In this document: one piece after another, positions 16,912 through 25,906 of the stretch
Layout: each line of letters starts with the position of its first letter
Position numbering within the stretch: the stretch's first letter is position 1
Origin: Bacillota bacterium
GTDB taxonomy: Bacteria; Bacillota; Sulfobacillia; JAJZYS01; JAJYTV01
Direction: 5' to 3'
DNA: 64,000 nt
Assembly (NCBI GenBank): GCA_021799275.1
Contig: JAJZAT010000006.1
Coordinates: 39,677-103,676 of the forward strand
Program-made: the position numbers and the translations under genes
The notes under the pieces: model-generated
The model's input: the letters and a program-made list of their open reading frames with translations, nothing else
What the model was told of the DNA's origin: nothing
Database searches by the model: none

Positions 16912-16944
16912 ATTATAGCCCTTGCACTATGACGAACATAGTGC
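16912..16944 (-). promoter_or_regulatory. kamA promoter with inverted repeat
   Basis: Minus-strand TATAAT (16917-16912) is a perfect -10. An 8-bp inverted repeat GCACTATG / CATAGTGC (16924-16931 and 16937-16944, 5-base spacer) covers the spacer and -35 region, where no good -35 hexamer is seen. This arrangement suggests an operator or activator site. Confidence 0.6.
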
Positions 16945-16960
16945 GTGCGACCGCAAACGA

Positions 16961-16987
16961 CGAAGGCGCCCGCGGCGGGCGCCTTCG
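16961..16987 (-). terminator. Terminator-like hairpin after the 63-residue gene
   Basis: A 12-bp perfect stem (CGAAGGCGCCCG and complement) with a 3-base loop, 22 bases after the small gene. The following minus-strand bases TCGTTTGCGG give only a weak T-tract. Confidence 0.65.
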
Positions 16988-17009
16988 TCTCTCGGGAATG
17001 ATGGCGGGA

Positions 17010-17201
17010 TCAGAGGTTCGGCGTGTAGAGCCGCGCCAACTGGTCGTCGATGGCGATCACGCGCCGCATGATGTGATTGCGCTGCTTGTACGGCTTCTTG
17101 GCGGCGCGCTCCAGCAGGACTTCCTTCTCCCGCTGCAGCGTCTTGATCATTTCGACGGCGTCAGGAGGATACGGCAAGGTCCTCGCGTCGGACATCTGCA
17201 T
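17010..17201 (-). CDS. Small basic protein of unknown function
   Basis: 63 residues, not recognised. ATG 17201 follows GGAAGGAG at good spacing, and a hairpin follows the stop, so it is probably a real gene. The sequence is helical and charged (EMIKTLQREKEVLLERAAKK, then NHIMRRVIAIDDQLARLY), without cysteines or membrane segments. It may be a small nucleic-acid or protein-binding factor; no family is claimed. Confidence 0.6.
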   Translation of the reverse strand: MQMSDARTLPYPPDAVEMIKTLQREKEVLLERAAKKPYKQRNHIMRRVIAIDDQLARLYTPNL

Positions 17202-17503
17202 CGCTCCTTCCGTTCTCCTGCATGAGCATAGACGAGGGGATGGGCGCCTGCAAGCGTCAGTCTGCCCACCGTCCAGCCTGTGCGCCCCGGCCGTGGACTG
17301 CCTGAGAACTGCTGGTACGACCTATCGATCTTTTATGGAAGACACTCGGCGAAGGAGGCGGACGGGGACCCGGGCCGAGCGTCCCCTGGCCGGGATCGAG
17401 AAGACTTGCGGCGCCGCTGGGCATGCTCTTAGTGGAAGCCGGCTGCGCCAGGGGCGGCTTCTCGCGTTTGCGCGTGCGAAAGGGGAACCTTGGAAGGGAC
17501 GCG
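17202..17503. other. Intergenic region, no gene recognised
   Basis: About 300 bases between divergent genes. Open frames here have no ribosome sites, and no HlyD/MacA-type adaptor is encoded upstream of the ABC pair. Promoters for both directions must lie here but none is convincing by eye. Confidence 0.4.
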
Positions 17504-18259
17504 ATGGCGACGGCGGAGGATTCGACGCGGGAGTTCTTGCTTGAGGCCAGAGGCCTTGCGCGCCGCTACGGTCAGGGGGACGCGGTCGTGCAGGCCTTGC
17601 AGGGTGTGGATCTCGACGTGCGGTGCGGCGAGATGATCGCGCTGATGGGCCCTTCGGGCAGCGGGAAGTCCACGCTGATGCACATCCTGGGCCTGCTCGA
17701 CCGCCCGTCCGCGGGCAGCTACCGCCTGGGTGGCCGGGACGTGAGCCGCGTCGGCTCCCGTGAGGCGGCAGAGCTGCGCGGACGCCGCATCGCATTCGTG
17801 TTCCAGGGCATCCATCTCATATCGCGGCTGACCTTGCAGAAGAACGTTGAGCTACCTATGGCGTACGCCCGCATGCCAGCCCCCGAGAGGCACCGACGGG
17901 CGGCCGAGAGTCTTGCCAGTGTCGGCCTCGGTCATCTCGCGCAGCGCCTGCCGAACCAGGTTTCGGGCGGCCAGGCCCAGCGCGCGGCGATCGCGCGCGC
18001 CGTGGCGCCGGGGCCAGACCTGCTCCTCGCGGACGAACCGACGGGTGCCCTCGACCGGTCCTCCGGCCGGGACGTGCTGGCCATCTTCCAGGAGCTGAAC
18101 GCCTCGCTCGGGCTGACGGTGGTCGTGGTCACGCACGACCCCCTGGTCGCGCGGCACGCGCAGCGGCTGGTGGAACTCGAGGACGGACGTGTCGTGGCGG
18201 ACCGACCCGTCGAGGATCGGCTCTTCGCCTGGCGCCAGGAGGGAGGTGCCAGAGGGTGA
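17504..18259 (+). CDS. ABC transporter ATP-binding protein (MacB/LolD type)
   Basis: 251 residues. ATG 17504 follows GGAAGGG. Walker A is GPSGSGKST, the Q-loop is F-V-F-Q-G, the signature is V-S-G-G-Q-A-Q-R (one residue off the usual LSGGQQQR), Walker B is L-L-L-A-D-E-P-T-G-A-L-D and the H-loop is V-V-V-T-H-D. The stop overlaps the GTG start of the permease. Together they form a MacB-like exporter or a cell-envelope stress/lipoprotein system; no adaptor subunit is present. Substrate cannot be assigned. Confidence 0.9.
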   Translation: MATAEDSTREFLLEARGLARRYGQGDAVVQALQGVDLDVRCGEMIALMGPSGSGKSTLMHILGLLDRPSAGSYRLGGRDVSRVGSREAAELRGRRIAFVFQGIHLISRLTLQKNVELPMAYARMPAPERHRRAAESLASVGLGHLAQRLPNQVSGGQAQRAAIARAVAPGPDLLLADEPTGALDRSSGRDVLAIFQELNASLGLTVVVVTHDPLVARHAQRLVELEDGRVVADRPVEDRLFAWRQEGGARG

Positions 18260-19467
18260 ACGCGTTCAGGATCGCCTTCGACTCGATCTGGAGCCATCGC
18301 ACGCGCAGCGCCCTGACCGCGCTCGGCATCGTGATCGGCGTCTTTGCCGTGGTCACACTCGTGTCGCTCGGCACGGCCGTGCGCGACTTCGTGAGCGGCC
18401 AGTTCCGCTCCGTCGGCGCCAGCATCTTCACCATCTCGCCGGCAAGCCCGGGCAACGGCTCGCCGGGCGAAGGGCACCCGTTCCATGGCGGCGGCCCATC
18501 CCCCTTCGGGGCTGGCGGCGTACCCAGCACCCTGACGGTTGGCGACAGCGCTGCGATCGCGGCCGTGAAAAGCCCGTCGATCCGGCGCGTGGCGCCGGTG
18601 AGCCAGCTGCCGCTGCCCGTGTCGACCGGGAGCGGCGAACTGGCCGCCGTTGCCGTGATCGGCACGACCGCCAGCTACTTCCCGATGCAGCAGCTCTCCT
18701 TTGTGCGCGGTGGTTTCACGGGCCGAGGCGTCGCCTTGGGAGCCTCGGCCGCGAAGACCCTCTTCGGCGACACGAGGAATCCCATCGGGCGGGAGGTGCA
18801 GGTCGGATCGGCCCGCCTCAGGGTCACGGGCGTCCTGCGCAAGGGCGAGGGCATGCTCAGCCTGCAGGCAAACCAGTCGGTCTTCATGCCGGTGTCGCAG
18901 GGACTGTCGCTCGCCGGTCTCGACAAGGTGTCGCAGATCATGGTCGAGGCGAGGGGCAACAGCCAGGTGGATGCCGCGGCGGCCGCGACGACGCGCGTCC
19001 TCGACCATCGTCACGCGCTCAGGGACTTTCAGGTGATGAAGAACAGCCAGCTGCTGACGTCGATCAACCGGACGCTCGCCGTGATCACGGCCTTTCTGAG
19101 CGGCCTCGCGGCGATTTCGCTGATTGTCGGCGGCATCGGAATCATGAACATCATGCTCGTCACCGTGACGGAGCGCTTCCGCGAAATCGGCATCCGCAAG
19201 GCTCTCGGTGCGCGCGATGGCGACATCCTCTGGCAGTTCCTCGCGGAGGCCATGGTACTCTCGCTGCTCGGGGGCCTGGTGGGGGTCGTCCTGTCCGCCT
19301 TCGCCGGCAGGATCATCAGCCATCTGGCGGGCCTACCGTCCGGACTGACACCGGGCGCGGTGCTGCTCGCGATCGCCTTTTCGCTGGCCGTCGGCGCGGT
19401 GTTCGGGGTGCTGCCGGCTCTGCGCGCGTCGCGGCTCATGCCGGCGGAAGCCCTGCGCAGCGAATAG
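18256..19467 (+). CDS. MacB/FtsX-family ABC transporter permease
   Basis: 403 residues from GTG 18256, which overlaps the ATPase stop (GTGA). The first transmembrane helix (L-T-A-L-G-I-V-I-G-V-F-A-V-V) precedes a large extracellular MacB-PCD domain of about 230 residues. Three C-terminal helices form the FtsX domain, with I-V-G-G-I-G-I-M-N-I-M-L-V-T-V-T-E-R-x-R-E-I-G-I-R-K-A-L-G-A, the family signature. The extracellular domain carries a Gly/Pro/His-rich insertion (residues about 70-95). The gene ends 1 base before the convergent murJ stop. Confidence 0.9.
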   Translation: MNAFRIAFDSIWSHRTRSALTALGIVIGVFAVVTLVSLGTAVRDFVSGQFRSVGASIFTISPASPGNGSPGEGHPFHGGGPSPFGAGGVPSTLTVGDSAAIAAVKSPSIRRVAPVSQLPLPVSTGSGELAAVAVIGTTASYFPMQQLSFVRGGFTGRGVALGASAAKTLFGDTRNPIGREVQVGSARLRVTGVLRKGEGMLSLQANQSVFMPVSQGLSLAGLDKVSQIMVEARGNSQVDAAAAATTRVLDHRHALRDFQVMKNSQLLTSINRTLAVITAFLSGLAAISLIVGGIGIMNIMLVTVTERFREIGIRKALGARDGDILWQFLAEAMVLSLLGGLVGVVLSAFAGRIISHLAGLPSGLTPGAVLLAIAFSLAVGAVFGVLPALRASRLMPAEALRSE

Positions 19468-19468
19468 C

Positions 19469-21052
19469 TCAGGCGCGGCGCAGGCGCCGCGCGATGATGC
19501 CGAGCAGCCATGCCACCTCTTCCGCGCCGAGCAGGCGCGCGATGACGAAGTAGGCCACGATACCGACCAGCATCGGCCACAGAAGTTCGATCAGGCCGCG
19601 CACGAGCGCCGGGCCGAACATCAGGAGCGGCGTCACATGCTCGCTCAGATAGACGACCGCGACCATGCCGACGCCGGCAAGAAGGGCCCGCACCGCCGTT
19701 CGGGCGGTACGCCGGCCCTGCAGCGGCCCTGCGCGCCGGCGCAGGGCGCCCAGCAGGAGCCAGGCGTTCAAAAGGCCCGTGAGGGAGTAGGCGAGCGCCA
19801 AGCCTCGTTCCCCGCCCGCGCCGTGCAGGCCTGAGAAGAGATGGACCAGGAGGAAGTTCAGGATGACACCGGCCACGAGCGAGATCATGCCGATCACGAC
19901 CGGCGTGCGCGTGTCGCTGAGGGCGTAGAAGGCCCGCGCGAGGATCTCGTAGGCGGCGTAGCCCGTGATGCCGACGCTGTAGTAGATGAGGGCGCTCGAC
20001 GTGACCAGCGTCGCCGTCCCGTTGAAGGCGCCATGCTGGAACAGCACCTCCACGATGGGCTCCGCCAGCAGCAGGAGGCCGAACGAGGCCGGGATCGTCA
20101 CGAAGAGCACGATGCGCAAGGCATCCGAGAACGACCGCCTGAAGCCGTGCATGTCGCGTGCGGCAGCTTGCCTGCTCAGGTTCGGCAGCAAGGTGATGCC
20201 TACGGAGATGGCGAACATGACGGGCACGAGCTCCACCCTGGACGCCAGGGTGAGGGCGTTGACGCTGCCCTGCGGCAGGGTGGAGGCGAGGTAGGACTGG
20301 TTCACGAGCAGGTTGATCTGCGCGAGCGACATGCCGAACGCCACCGGCAGCATCAGGCGGAAAATGCGACGGATGCCGGGGTGGTGCAGGTTCAAGGACG
20401 GAAGGTAGTGGGGGCGGAGGCGCAAGACCCCCCAGACCTGGACGAGGAAATTGAGGAAGGCGCCGATCAGGGTCGACCAGGCGAATGCGGCGATGCCGAA
20501 AGGACCGGCCAGGATGATGCCTACGACGATGATGGCCACGTTGTAGATGAGTGGCCCGACAGCGGTGCCGAGGAAGCTCGAATAGGTATATTCGGTGCCG
20601 ATCAGGACACCGTTGAGGCCATGAAAGAAGATGCTCGCGAGGGTGATGCGCGTGAGTTCGGTCGTCAGGGCGAGCTTTTGGGGACCGAAACCCGGCAGGA
20701 TGAGGTGCAGGTACCACGGCGCGAGCAGCATGCCAAGGCCGAGTACGATAGCGAGTCCTACCGCCACGATGTTGAACGCGATCGACGTGACGCGCCAGAC
20801 CTCGTCCTCGCGATCCTCGGAGAGGTAGCGGGTGAGGACCGGGATGAAGGCGGATGAGACGCCGCCGCCAATCAGGATCAGGTAGATCGTGTCGGGCACG
20901 AGGTAGGCCGCGTAGAAGGCGTCGGTCGCGAGGCCCTGGCCGAACAGGGCGGCGATGGCGGAGTTGCGGAAGAAGCCCAGGATACGCGACAAGACCATCG
21001 CCACACCGACGATGGCCGCCGCTCTGCCGATGCTCTGTGCCTGCCGGCTCAT
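19469..21052 (-). CDS. murJ: Lipid II flippase MurJ (MviN)
   Basis: 527 residues with about 14 transmembrane helices; exports lipid II for peptidoglycan synthesis. The start ATG 21052 gives M-S-R-Q-A-Q-S-I-G-R-A-A-A-I-V-G-V-A-M-V-L-S-R-I-L-G-F-x-R, the standard MurJ opening. ATGs at 21082 and 21103 are less likely; the last overlaps the promoter -10. Family features seen are D-A-F-Y-A-A-Y-L-V-P-D, G-G-G-V-S-S-A-F-I-P-V, and Y-A-A-Y-E-I-L-A-R-A-F-Y-A-L in the second half. Sporulation relatives (SpoVB) are less similar in these motifs. Confidence 0.88.
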   Translation of the reverse strand: MSRQAQSIGRAAAIVGVAMVLSRILGFFRNSAIAALFGQGLATDAFYAAYLVPDTIYLILIGGGVSSAFIPVLTRYLSEDREDEVWRVTSIAFNIVAVGLAIVLGLGMLLAPWYLHLILPGFGPQKLALTTELTRITLASIFFHGLNGVLIGTEYTYSSFLGTAVGPLIYNVAIIVVGIILAGPFGIAAFAWSTLIGAFLNFLVQVWGVLRLRPHYLPSLNLHHPGIRRIFRLMLPVAFGMSLAQINLLVNQSYLASTLPQGSVNALTLASRVELVPVMFAISVGITLLPNLSRQAAARDMHGFRRSFSDALRIVLFVTIPASFGLLLLAEPIVEVLFQHGAFNGTATLVTSSALIYYSVGITGYAAYEILARAFYALSDTRTPVVIGMISLVAGVILNFLLVHLFSGLHGAGGERGLALAYSLTGLLNAWLLLGALRRRAGPLQGRRTARTAVRALLAGVGMVAVVYLSEHVTPLLMFGPALVRGLIELLWPMLVGIVAYFVIARLLGAEEVAWLLGIIARRLRRA

Positions 21053-21101
21053 CGACCCGCCGCGTGCCGCAAAGGCCGCCATACCGCTTGCATCACGCCT
21101 C

Positions 21102-21107
21102 ATTATA
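21102..21107 (-). promoter_or_regulatory. -10 element of the murJ promoter
   Basis: Minus-strand TATAAT at 21107-21102, about 50 bases before the chosen ATG. No good -35 is visible at 17 bp, so this is only a probable promoter. Confidence 0.4.
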
Positions 21108-21302
21108 CCTTGGCCCGGGGTAGGCCACACGAGCAGTATCCGCCCGCCTGCGAACGGACCATACGGACGTGCGCAGGCCCTGGGCGCATTGGTCCAGTAG
21201 AGGCCCCGAGGTTGTGGCAGACGCTGGGCTCGGCTAGCATGAATGGAGCAGGCGGTAGGCGAGGAGGGTGGGCCGGGCGCCTTTTGGCGTGTCGGTGCAA
21301 GG

Positions 21303-21683
21303 ATGAGTTGGAAGCTCGGCGTGCTTTGGGGCGTCCTCCTGACCATTATCGAATGGCTCGGCTATCTGGCCGCGCGCGGGGGTCTGCCGCAAGGCAGCGT
21401 ATGGGTCTCCCTGCTGACGCTTGTCGTGTTCGGCTATATCGGCTACAGCGCGTTCAAGGTGTCGGGCAGCTGGGTGCAGTCGATCCTGACCGCGATGCTG
21501 GCGGGCATCATCACGGGGATCCTGGGGTCCCTGACGTTCTTCCTCGAACCGAAGCAGAGCGCGCTCAGCAGTATCGTCCTGATTGTCGAGACGGGGTTCG
21601 CGACGGCCGTATTCGCCCTGGCGCTCGGGGCTGTCGGCGTGACGGTGTCGCGACTCGTGCAGCGATTCAGGCATTCAACCTGA
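21303..21683 (+). CDS. Four-helix membrane protein of unknown function
   Basis: 126 residues from ATG 21303 (an in-frame ATG at 21243 would add 20 polar residues; neither has a strong ribosome site). Four transmembrane helices: about residues 5-24, 31-53, 62-88 and 93-120. The loop between helices 3 and 4 holds F-L-E-P-K-Q-S-A-L-S. It resembles small TIGR04086/YrzE-like membrane proteins of sporeformers in layout only. It ends 13 bases before glpX and is probably cotranscribed. Confidence 0.6.
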   Translation: MSWKLGVLWGVLLTIIEWLGYLAARGGLPQGSVWVSLLTLVVFGYIGYSAFKVSGSWVQSILTAMLAGIITGILGSLTFFLEPKQSALSSIVLIVETGFATAVFALALGAVGVTVSRLVQRFRHST

Positions 21684-21696
21684 CGGGGGTGGGTCC

Positions 21697-22629
21697 GTGC
21701 TGCAGGGGTACTGGGCACAATTCCTGGACGTGACGGAAGAGGCGGCCATCGCCGCCCTGTCTCTTTGCGGCCGCGGCGACAAGAACGCCGCGGACCAGGC
21801 TGCGGTGGACGGCATGCACCGCGCGTTCGCCAAGGCGACCTTGAGCGCCAGGGTGGCGATCGGCGAGGGCGAGATGGACGAGGCGCCGATGCTCTACATC
21901 GGCGAAGAGCTCGGTGCGGGCGGACCCTCATGCGACATCGCCGTCGATCCGCTCGAGGGCACGTCGCTCACGGCCGAAGGACGGCCTGGCGCGATGACCG
22001 TGCTCGCCGCGGGTCCGCGCGACGCCTTGCTGCACGCCCCCGACATGTACATGGAGAAGTTTTGCGCGGGTCCGGCAGCGAAGGGTGCGCTAGACCCTCA
22101 GGCGCCACTTTCGGAGAACCTTCGCCGGCTCGCGAAGGCTCTCGGCAAGAAGCCGGGCGAGCTGCGCGCGGCGATCCTCGACCGCCCGCGCCACCAGGAG
22201 ATCCTGGCCGACTTGCGCTCCGTCGGGGCGGCGGTCACGCTGCTCCCGGCGGGCGACGTCGGACCCGCCATCGCGACCTGCCTGCCGGACGGCGACGTCG
22301 ACCTCGTGGTCGGCACGGGCGGGGCGCCGGAAGGCGTGATCACCGCCGCCGCCGTGCTCTGCCTCGGCGGGGAGTTCTGGTGCAGGCTGAGGCCGGAGAA
22401 CGACGAGGAGCAGCGGCGTGCCCGAGAGATGCTCGGCGGGAACGCGGAGAAGCTGCTCATGCTGTCCGACGTGGTGCGGTCGGACGATCTCGTGTTCGCT
22501 GCCACCTCCGTCACCGACTCGGTGGCGGGCCCGGCGCCGGAACGTGCCCTCGGCGGCTGCTATGTCCATTCGCTCGTGGTGGCTGGCGGGACGATCCGCC
22601 GCCTGCGCCGCTTCGTCCCCGGGAACTGA
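21697..22629 (+). CDS. glpX: Fructose-1,6-bisphosphatase, class II
   Basis: 310 residues from GTG 21697. Hydrolyses fructose-1,6-bisphosphate to fructose-6-phosphate in gluconeogenesis. GlpX motifs: A-A-D-Q-A-A-V-D-G-M, I-G-E-G-E-M-D-E-A-P-M-L (metal-binding acidic residues), A-V-D-P-L-E-G-T-S-L-T-A (DPxEGT), and V-G-T-G-G-A-P-E-G-V near residue 205. Length fits the family (about 320). Confidence 0.92.
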   Translation: MLQGYWAQFLDVTEEAAIAALSLCGRGDKNAADQAAVDGMHRAFAKATLSARVAIGEGEMDEAPMLYIGEELGAGGPSCDIAVDPLEGTSLTAEGRPGAMTVLAAGPRDALLHAPDMYMEKFCAGPAAKGALDPQAPLSENLRRLAKALGKKPGELRAAILDRPRHQEILADLRSVGAAVTLLPAGDVGPAIATCLPDGDVDLVVGTGGAPEGVITAAAVLCLGGEFWCRLRPENDEEQRRAREMLGGNAEKLLMLSDVVRSDDLVFAATSVTDSVAGPAPERALGGCYVHSLVVAGGTIRRLRRFVPGN

Positions 22630-22647
22630 CGACCAGGGGGTCTCGGC

Positions 22648-23193
22648 ATCTACTGGCAAGTATGGCTTCTCGCCCTTTCGCTAGGGCTCGACAATCTTTC
22701 GGTGGCGGTCGGCATCGGCGTGCAGGGCGTGAGTCACCGGCGCGCCCTGCTCGTCGCGTTCGTCTTCGGCCTGTTTCAGACCGTGCTGCCGGCGGTGGGG
22801 CTCTACATCGGCCGACTGGTCGGGCCAAGACTTGGCGACACCGCCGGGTTCCTGGGGTTTGGCCTGCTCTTCGCGGTCGGCGTCGTAACCCTTGTCATGG
22901 CATTTCGCCCAGGCAAGAAGGCGATGCACCTCGGCAAGGGCATCGGTCTTCTGCTGTCGGCCAGCGGCGTCAGCCTGGATTCGCTCGCGGTCGGGTTCTC
23001 GCTGGCCCTCGCGGGTTTTCCCATGGTTCTCACCATTGTGGCGCTCGGCGTTTCCGCATTCGTCATGACGTGGATCGGCCTGCAGTTCGGTCGCGGGCTT
23101 GGCCAGTGGCTCGAGGAGTGGGCCGAGCGGTTCGCCGGCGCCGTGCTGGCCCTGACGGGCCTTGTGCTGCTGATTCTGAAGCTTGCCGCCTGA
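22648..23193 (+). CDS. MntP/YtaF-like manganese efflux protein (apparent ATC start)
   Basis: About 181 residues and six transmembrane helices. The acidic motif S-L-G-L-D-N-L-S-V-A-V-G occurs in helix 1, and S-G-V-S-L-D-S-L-A-V-G-F-S in the second repeat, the paired Asp residues of MntP transporters. Helix 1 is encoded before the first GTG (22702), so translation must begin upstream; that frame has no ATG, GTG or TTG after the glpX stop at 22629. An ATC at 22648 sits 7 bases after AGGGGG and is the best start. In Bacillus ywlD (mntP) belongs to the same prfA-ywl neighbourhood, so MntP is a reasonable name. Confidence 0.75.
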   Translation: MYWQVWLLALSLGLDNLSVAVGIGVQGVSHRRALLVAFVFGLFQTVLPAVGLYIGRLVGPRLGDTAGFLGFGLLFAVGVVTLVMAFRPGKKAMHLGKGIGLLLSASGVSLDSLAVGFSLALAGFPMVLTIVALGVSAFVMTWIGLQFGRGLGQWLEEWAERFAGAVLALTGLVLLILKLAA

Positions 23194-23211
23194 CGCCGGT
23201 CGCGAACGCGC

Positions 23212-23241
23212 TTGACCCGCAAAAACCGCCGGTGGTATGGT
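23212..23241 (+). promoter_or_regulatory. Promoter and leader of rpmE
   Basis: TTGACC (23212-23217), an 18-bp spacer and TATGGT (23236-23241). The roughly 85-base leader contains GC-rich hairpins (for example GGCCG...CGGCC near 23290-23310) that might be an L31 autoregulatory leader; this is not confirmed. Confidence 0.65.
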
Positions 23242-23332
23242 ACATGGGTGGCGCCCTGCAAGGGTGCAGTTTTGTCTGTGTCTCATCCCGGCCGCTTTTG
23301 CGTCCGGCCAGGCATCAAAGGTGGTGAAGGGT

Positions 23333-23533
23333 ATGAAGCCAGGTATTCACCCGAAGTACGAGCAGACGACCATCACCTGCTCCTGCGGCGCGGTCTACCA
23401 CGTAGGTTCCACGAAGCAGAACGTGCGTGTCGAGATCTGCTCCGCTTGCCACCCGCTCTTCACCGGCGGACAGCAGCGCATCGTCGACACCGGTGGCCGC
23501 GTCGAACGCTTCAAGAGGCGCTACGGTCTTTAG
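23333..23533 (+). CDS. rpmE: 50S ribosomal protein L31, zinc-binding
   Basis: 66 residues from ATG 23333. The sequence M-K-P-G-I-H-P-K-Y is the L31 opening. Four cysteines are placed as in the zinc-binding (C+) form: C-S-C near residue 16-18 and I-C-S-A-C-H-P-L-F near 37-40, followed by F-T-G and [10 protein letters not shown]. Monocistronic: own promoter and terminator. Confidence 0.97.
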   Translation: MKPGIHPKYEQTTITCSCGAVYHVGSTKQNVRVEICSACHPLFTGGQQRIVDTGGRVERFKRRYGL

Positions 23534-23534
23534 A

Positions 23535-23556
23535 GGGAGGCGGGCTACCGCCTCCC
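23535..23556 (+). terminator. rpmE terminator
   Basis: GGGAGGCGG (23535-23543), loop GCTA, CCGCCTCCC (23548-23556) followed by TTCTCTCT; begins 2 bases after the stop. Confidence 0.85.
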
Positions 23557-23586
23557 TTCTCTCTGTCGGGCGGGAGGTCTGACGCC

Positions 23587-24045
23587 GTGCGAGCAGACTA
23601 TGTGCGGGAGATGCGCGCCCTCGTCGGCTCGAGACCGCTGATCCTTGTCGGTGCCGCCGTCATCCTGCAGGCCCGCGATGGATCGATCCTGCTGCAGCGC
23701 AGGGCGGACGACGGCCTCTGGGGGCTGCCGGGCGGCATCATGGAGCCGGGCGAGAGCCTTGAAGAGACCGCGAGGCGAGAACTGCGCGAGGAGGTCGGGC
23801 TCGACGCCGGGGACCTTGCGCTCTGGCGCGTCTTCTCGGGCGAGCACATGTACCATCGCTACCCGAACGGCGACGAGGTGCACTTCGTCAACGCGTTCTT
23901 TGTCGGTGACGCGCCCTCGGCTCCGCCGGTGGCGGACCGGGAGGAGAGCCGTGAGGCGCGCTTCTTCCCGCTCGATGCGCTGCCCGAGAACCTCAGCATG
24001 GACCGCGTGGCCATCCAGGAATTCCGCAAGTACCAGGCCCTTTGA
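23587..24045 (+). CDS. NUDIX hydrolase
   Basis: 152 residues from GTG 23587 (GGGAGG about 10 bases upstream). The NUDIX box is complete: [24 protein letters not shown] (GX5EX7REUXEEXGU). Preceded by the usual [16 protein letters not shown] substrate such as ADP-ribose or a damaged nucleotide is typical but not readable here. It ends 17 bases before prfA. Confidence 0.9.
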   Translation: MRADYVREMRALVGSRPLILVGAAVILQARDGSILLQRRADDGLWGLPGGIMEPGESLEETARRELREEVGLDAGDLALWRVFSGEHMYHRYPNGDEVHFVNAFFVGDAPSAPPVADREESREARFFPLDALPENLSMDRVAIQEFRKYQAL

Positions 24046-24062
24046 GCCGGAGGGAGCCAGCG

Positions 24063-25102
<1,040 letters not shown>

Positions 25103-25106
<4 letters not shown>

Positions 25107-25906
25107 CCTTTCGCGAACTCCTGAACGCCCGGGAACTGCCGCCGCGGGAGACCCTGATCCTCCTAACGCATCATCTCGGCATGGACCAGGCGGAGATCTA
25201 CCGTGACCTCGACCGCCAGATTCCTGCGGCGGAACTTCGTCGCGTCCGGCGGGACGCGGAGCGGCGCCGCGCCGGGTGGCCGCTGCAGTACCTGACGGGG
25301 CGTGCCTGGTTCTGGTCGCTGCCGCTCGAGGTGGGGAGGGGAGTCCTCGTGCCGCGGCCAGAGACTGAGACCCTGGTGGAAGCGGCCCTCAGGCGCGCTC
25401 CGGCCGGCGGCTACCTCGCGGACGTCGGCACCGGGAGCGGTGCCATCCTGGCGGCCATTTCGGTGGAGCGCCCGGACCTTCGGCTCATCGGCGTCGAGAA
25501 GTCGCCGGTGGCGATGCGCTACGCAGAGCGCAACCTCGAGGGCCGGGCCGACGTGCTGCTTGGCGACCTCTGTACGCCGCTCGCGGAGCCGCAGGACGTC
25601 ATCGTCGCGAACCTGCCCTACGTGCGTCTCGACGAGTACCCGCGGCTGCCCGAGGATGTGCGGCACGAGCCGAGGATGGCGCTTGTGAGCGGAGCGGACG
25701 GGCTTGCCTTGATCCGTCGCCTTGTGCGGCAGGCCCCGTCGCACCTGAAGGTTGGCGGCTGGCTCCTGCTGGAGATCGGCGCAGGCCAGGGCGACGCCGT
25801 GGCGGAGAGCCTGCGCCGGCGGGGATTCGCGGACATCTTCCGTCAGGAGGACCTTGGCGGGATCGAACGCGTCGTCGGGGGGAGATGGCCGTGCGCACCG
25901 AACTGA
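25103..25906 (+). CDS. prmC: Release factor glutamine methyltransferase
   Basis: 267 residues. Methylates the GGQ glutamine of RF1/RF2. N-terminal helical domain, then P-L-Q-Y-L-T-G, the SAM-binding [11 protein letters not shown], and the catalytic motif, here A-N-L-P-Y-V instead of the usual N-P-P-Y. The start overlaps prfA; the end overlaps the next gene by 22 bases. Confidence 0.92.

Noticed and set aside
17202..17503. Possible MacA/HlyD-type adaptor upstream of the ABC pair
   Set aside because: No frame of suitable length or motif exists; the interval is only 302 bases.
21082..21103. Alternative upstream murJ starts
   Set aside because: ATG 21103 overlaps the TATAAT -10; the sequence between 21052 and 21082 adds residues that are not typical for MurJ.
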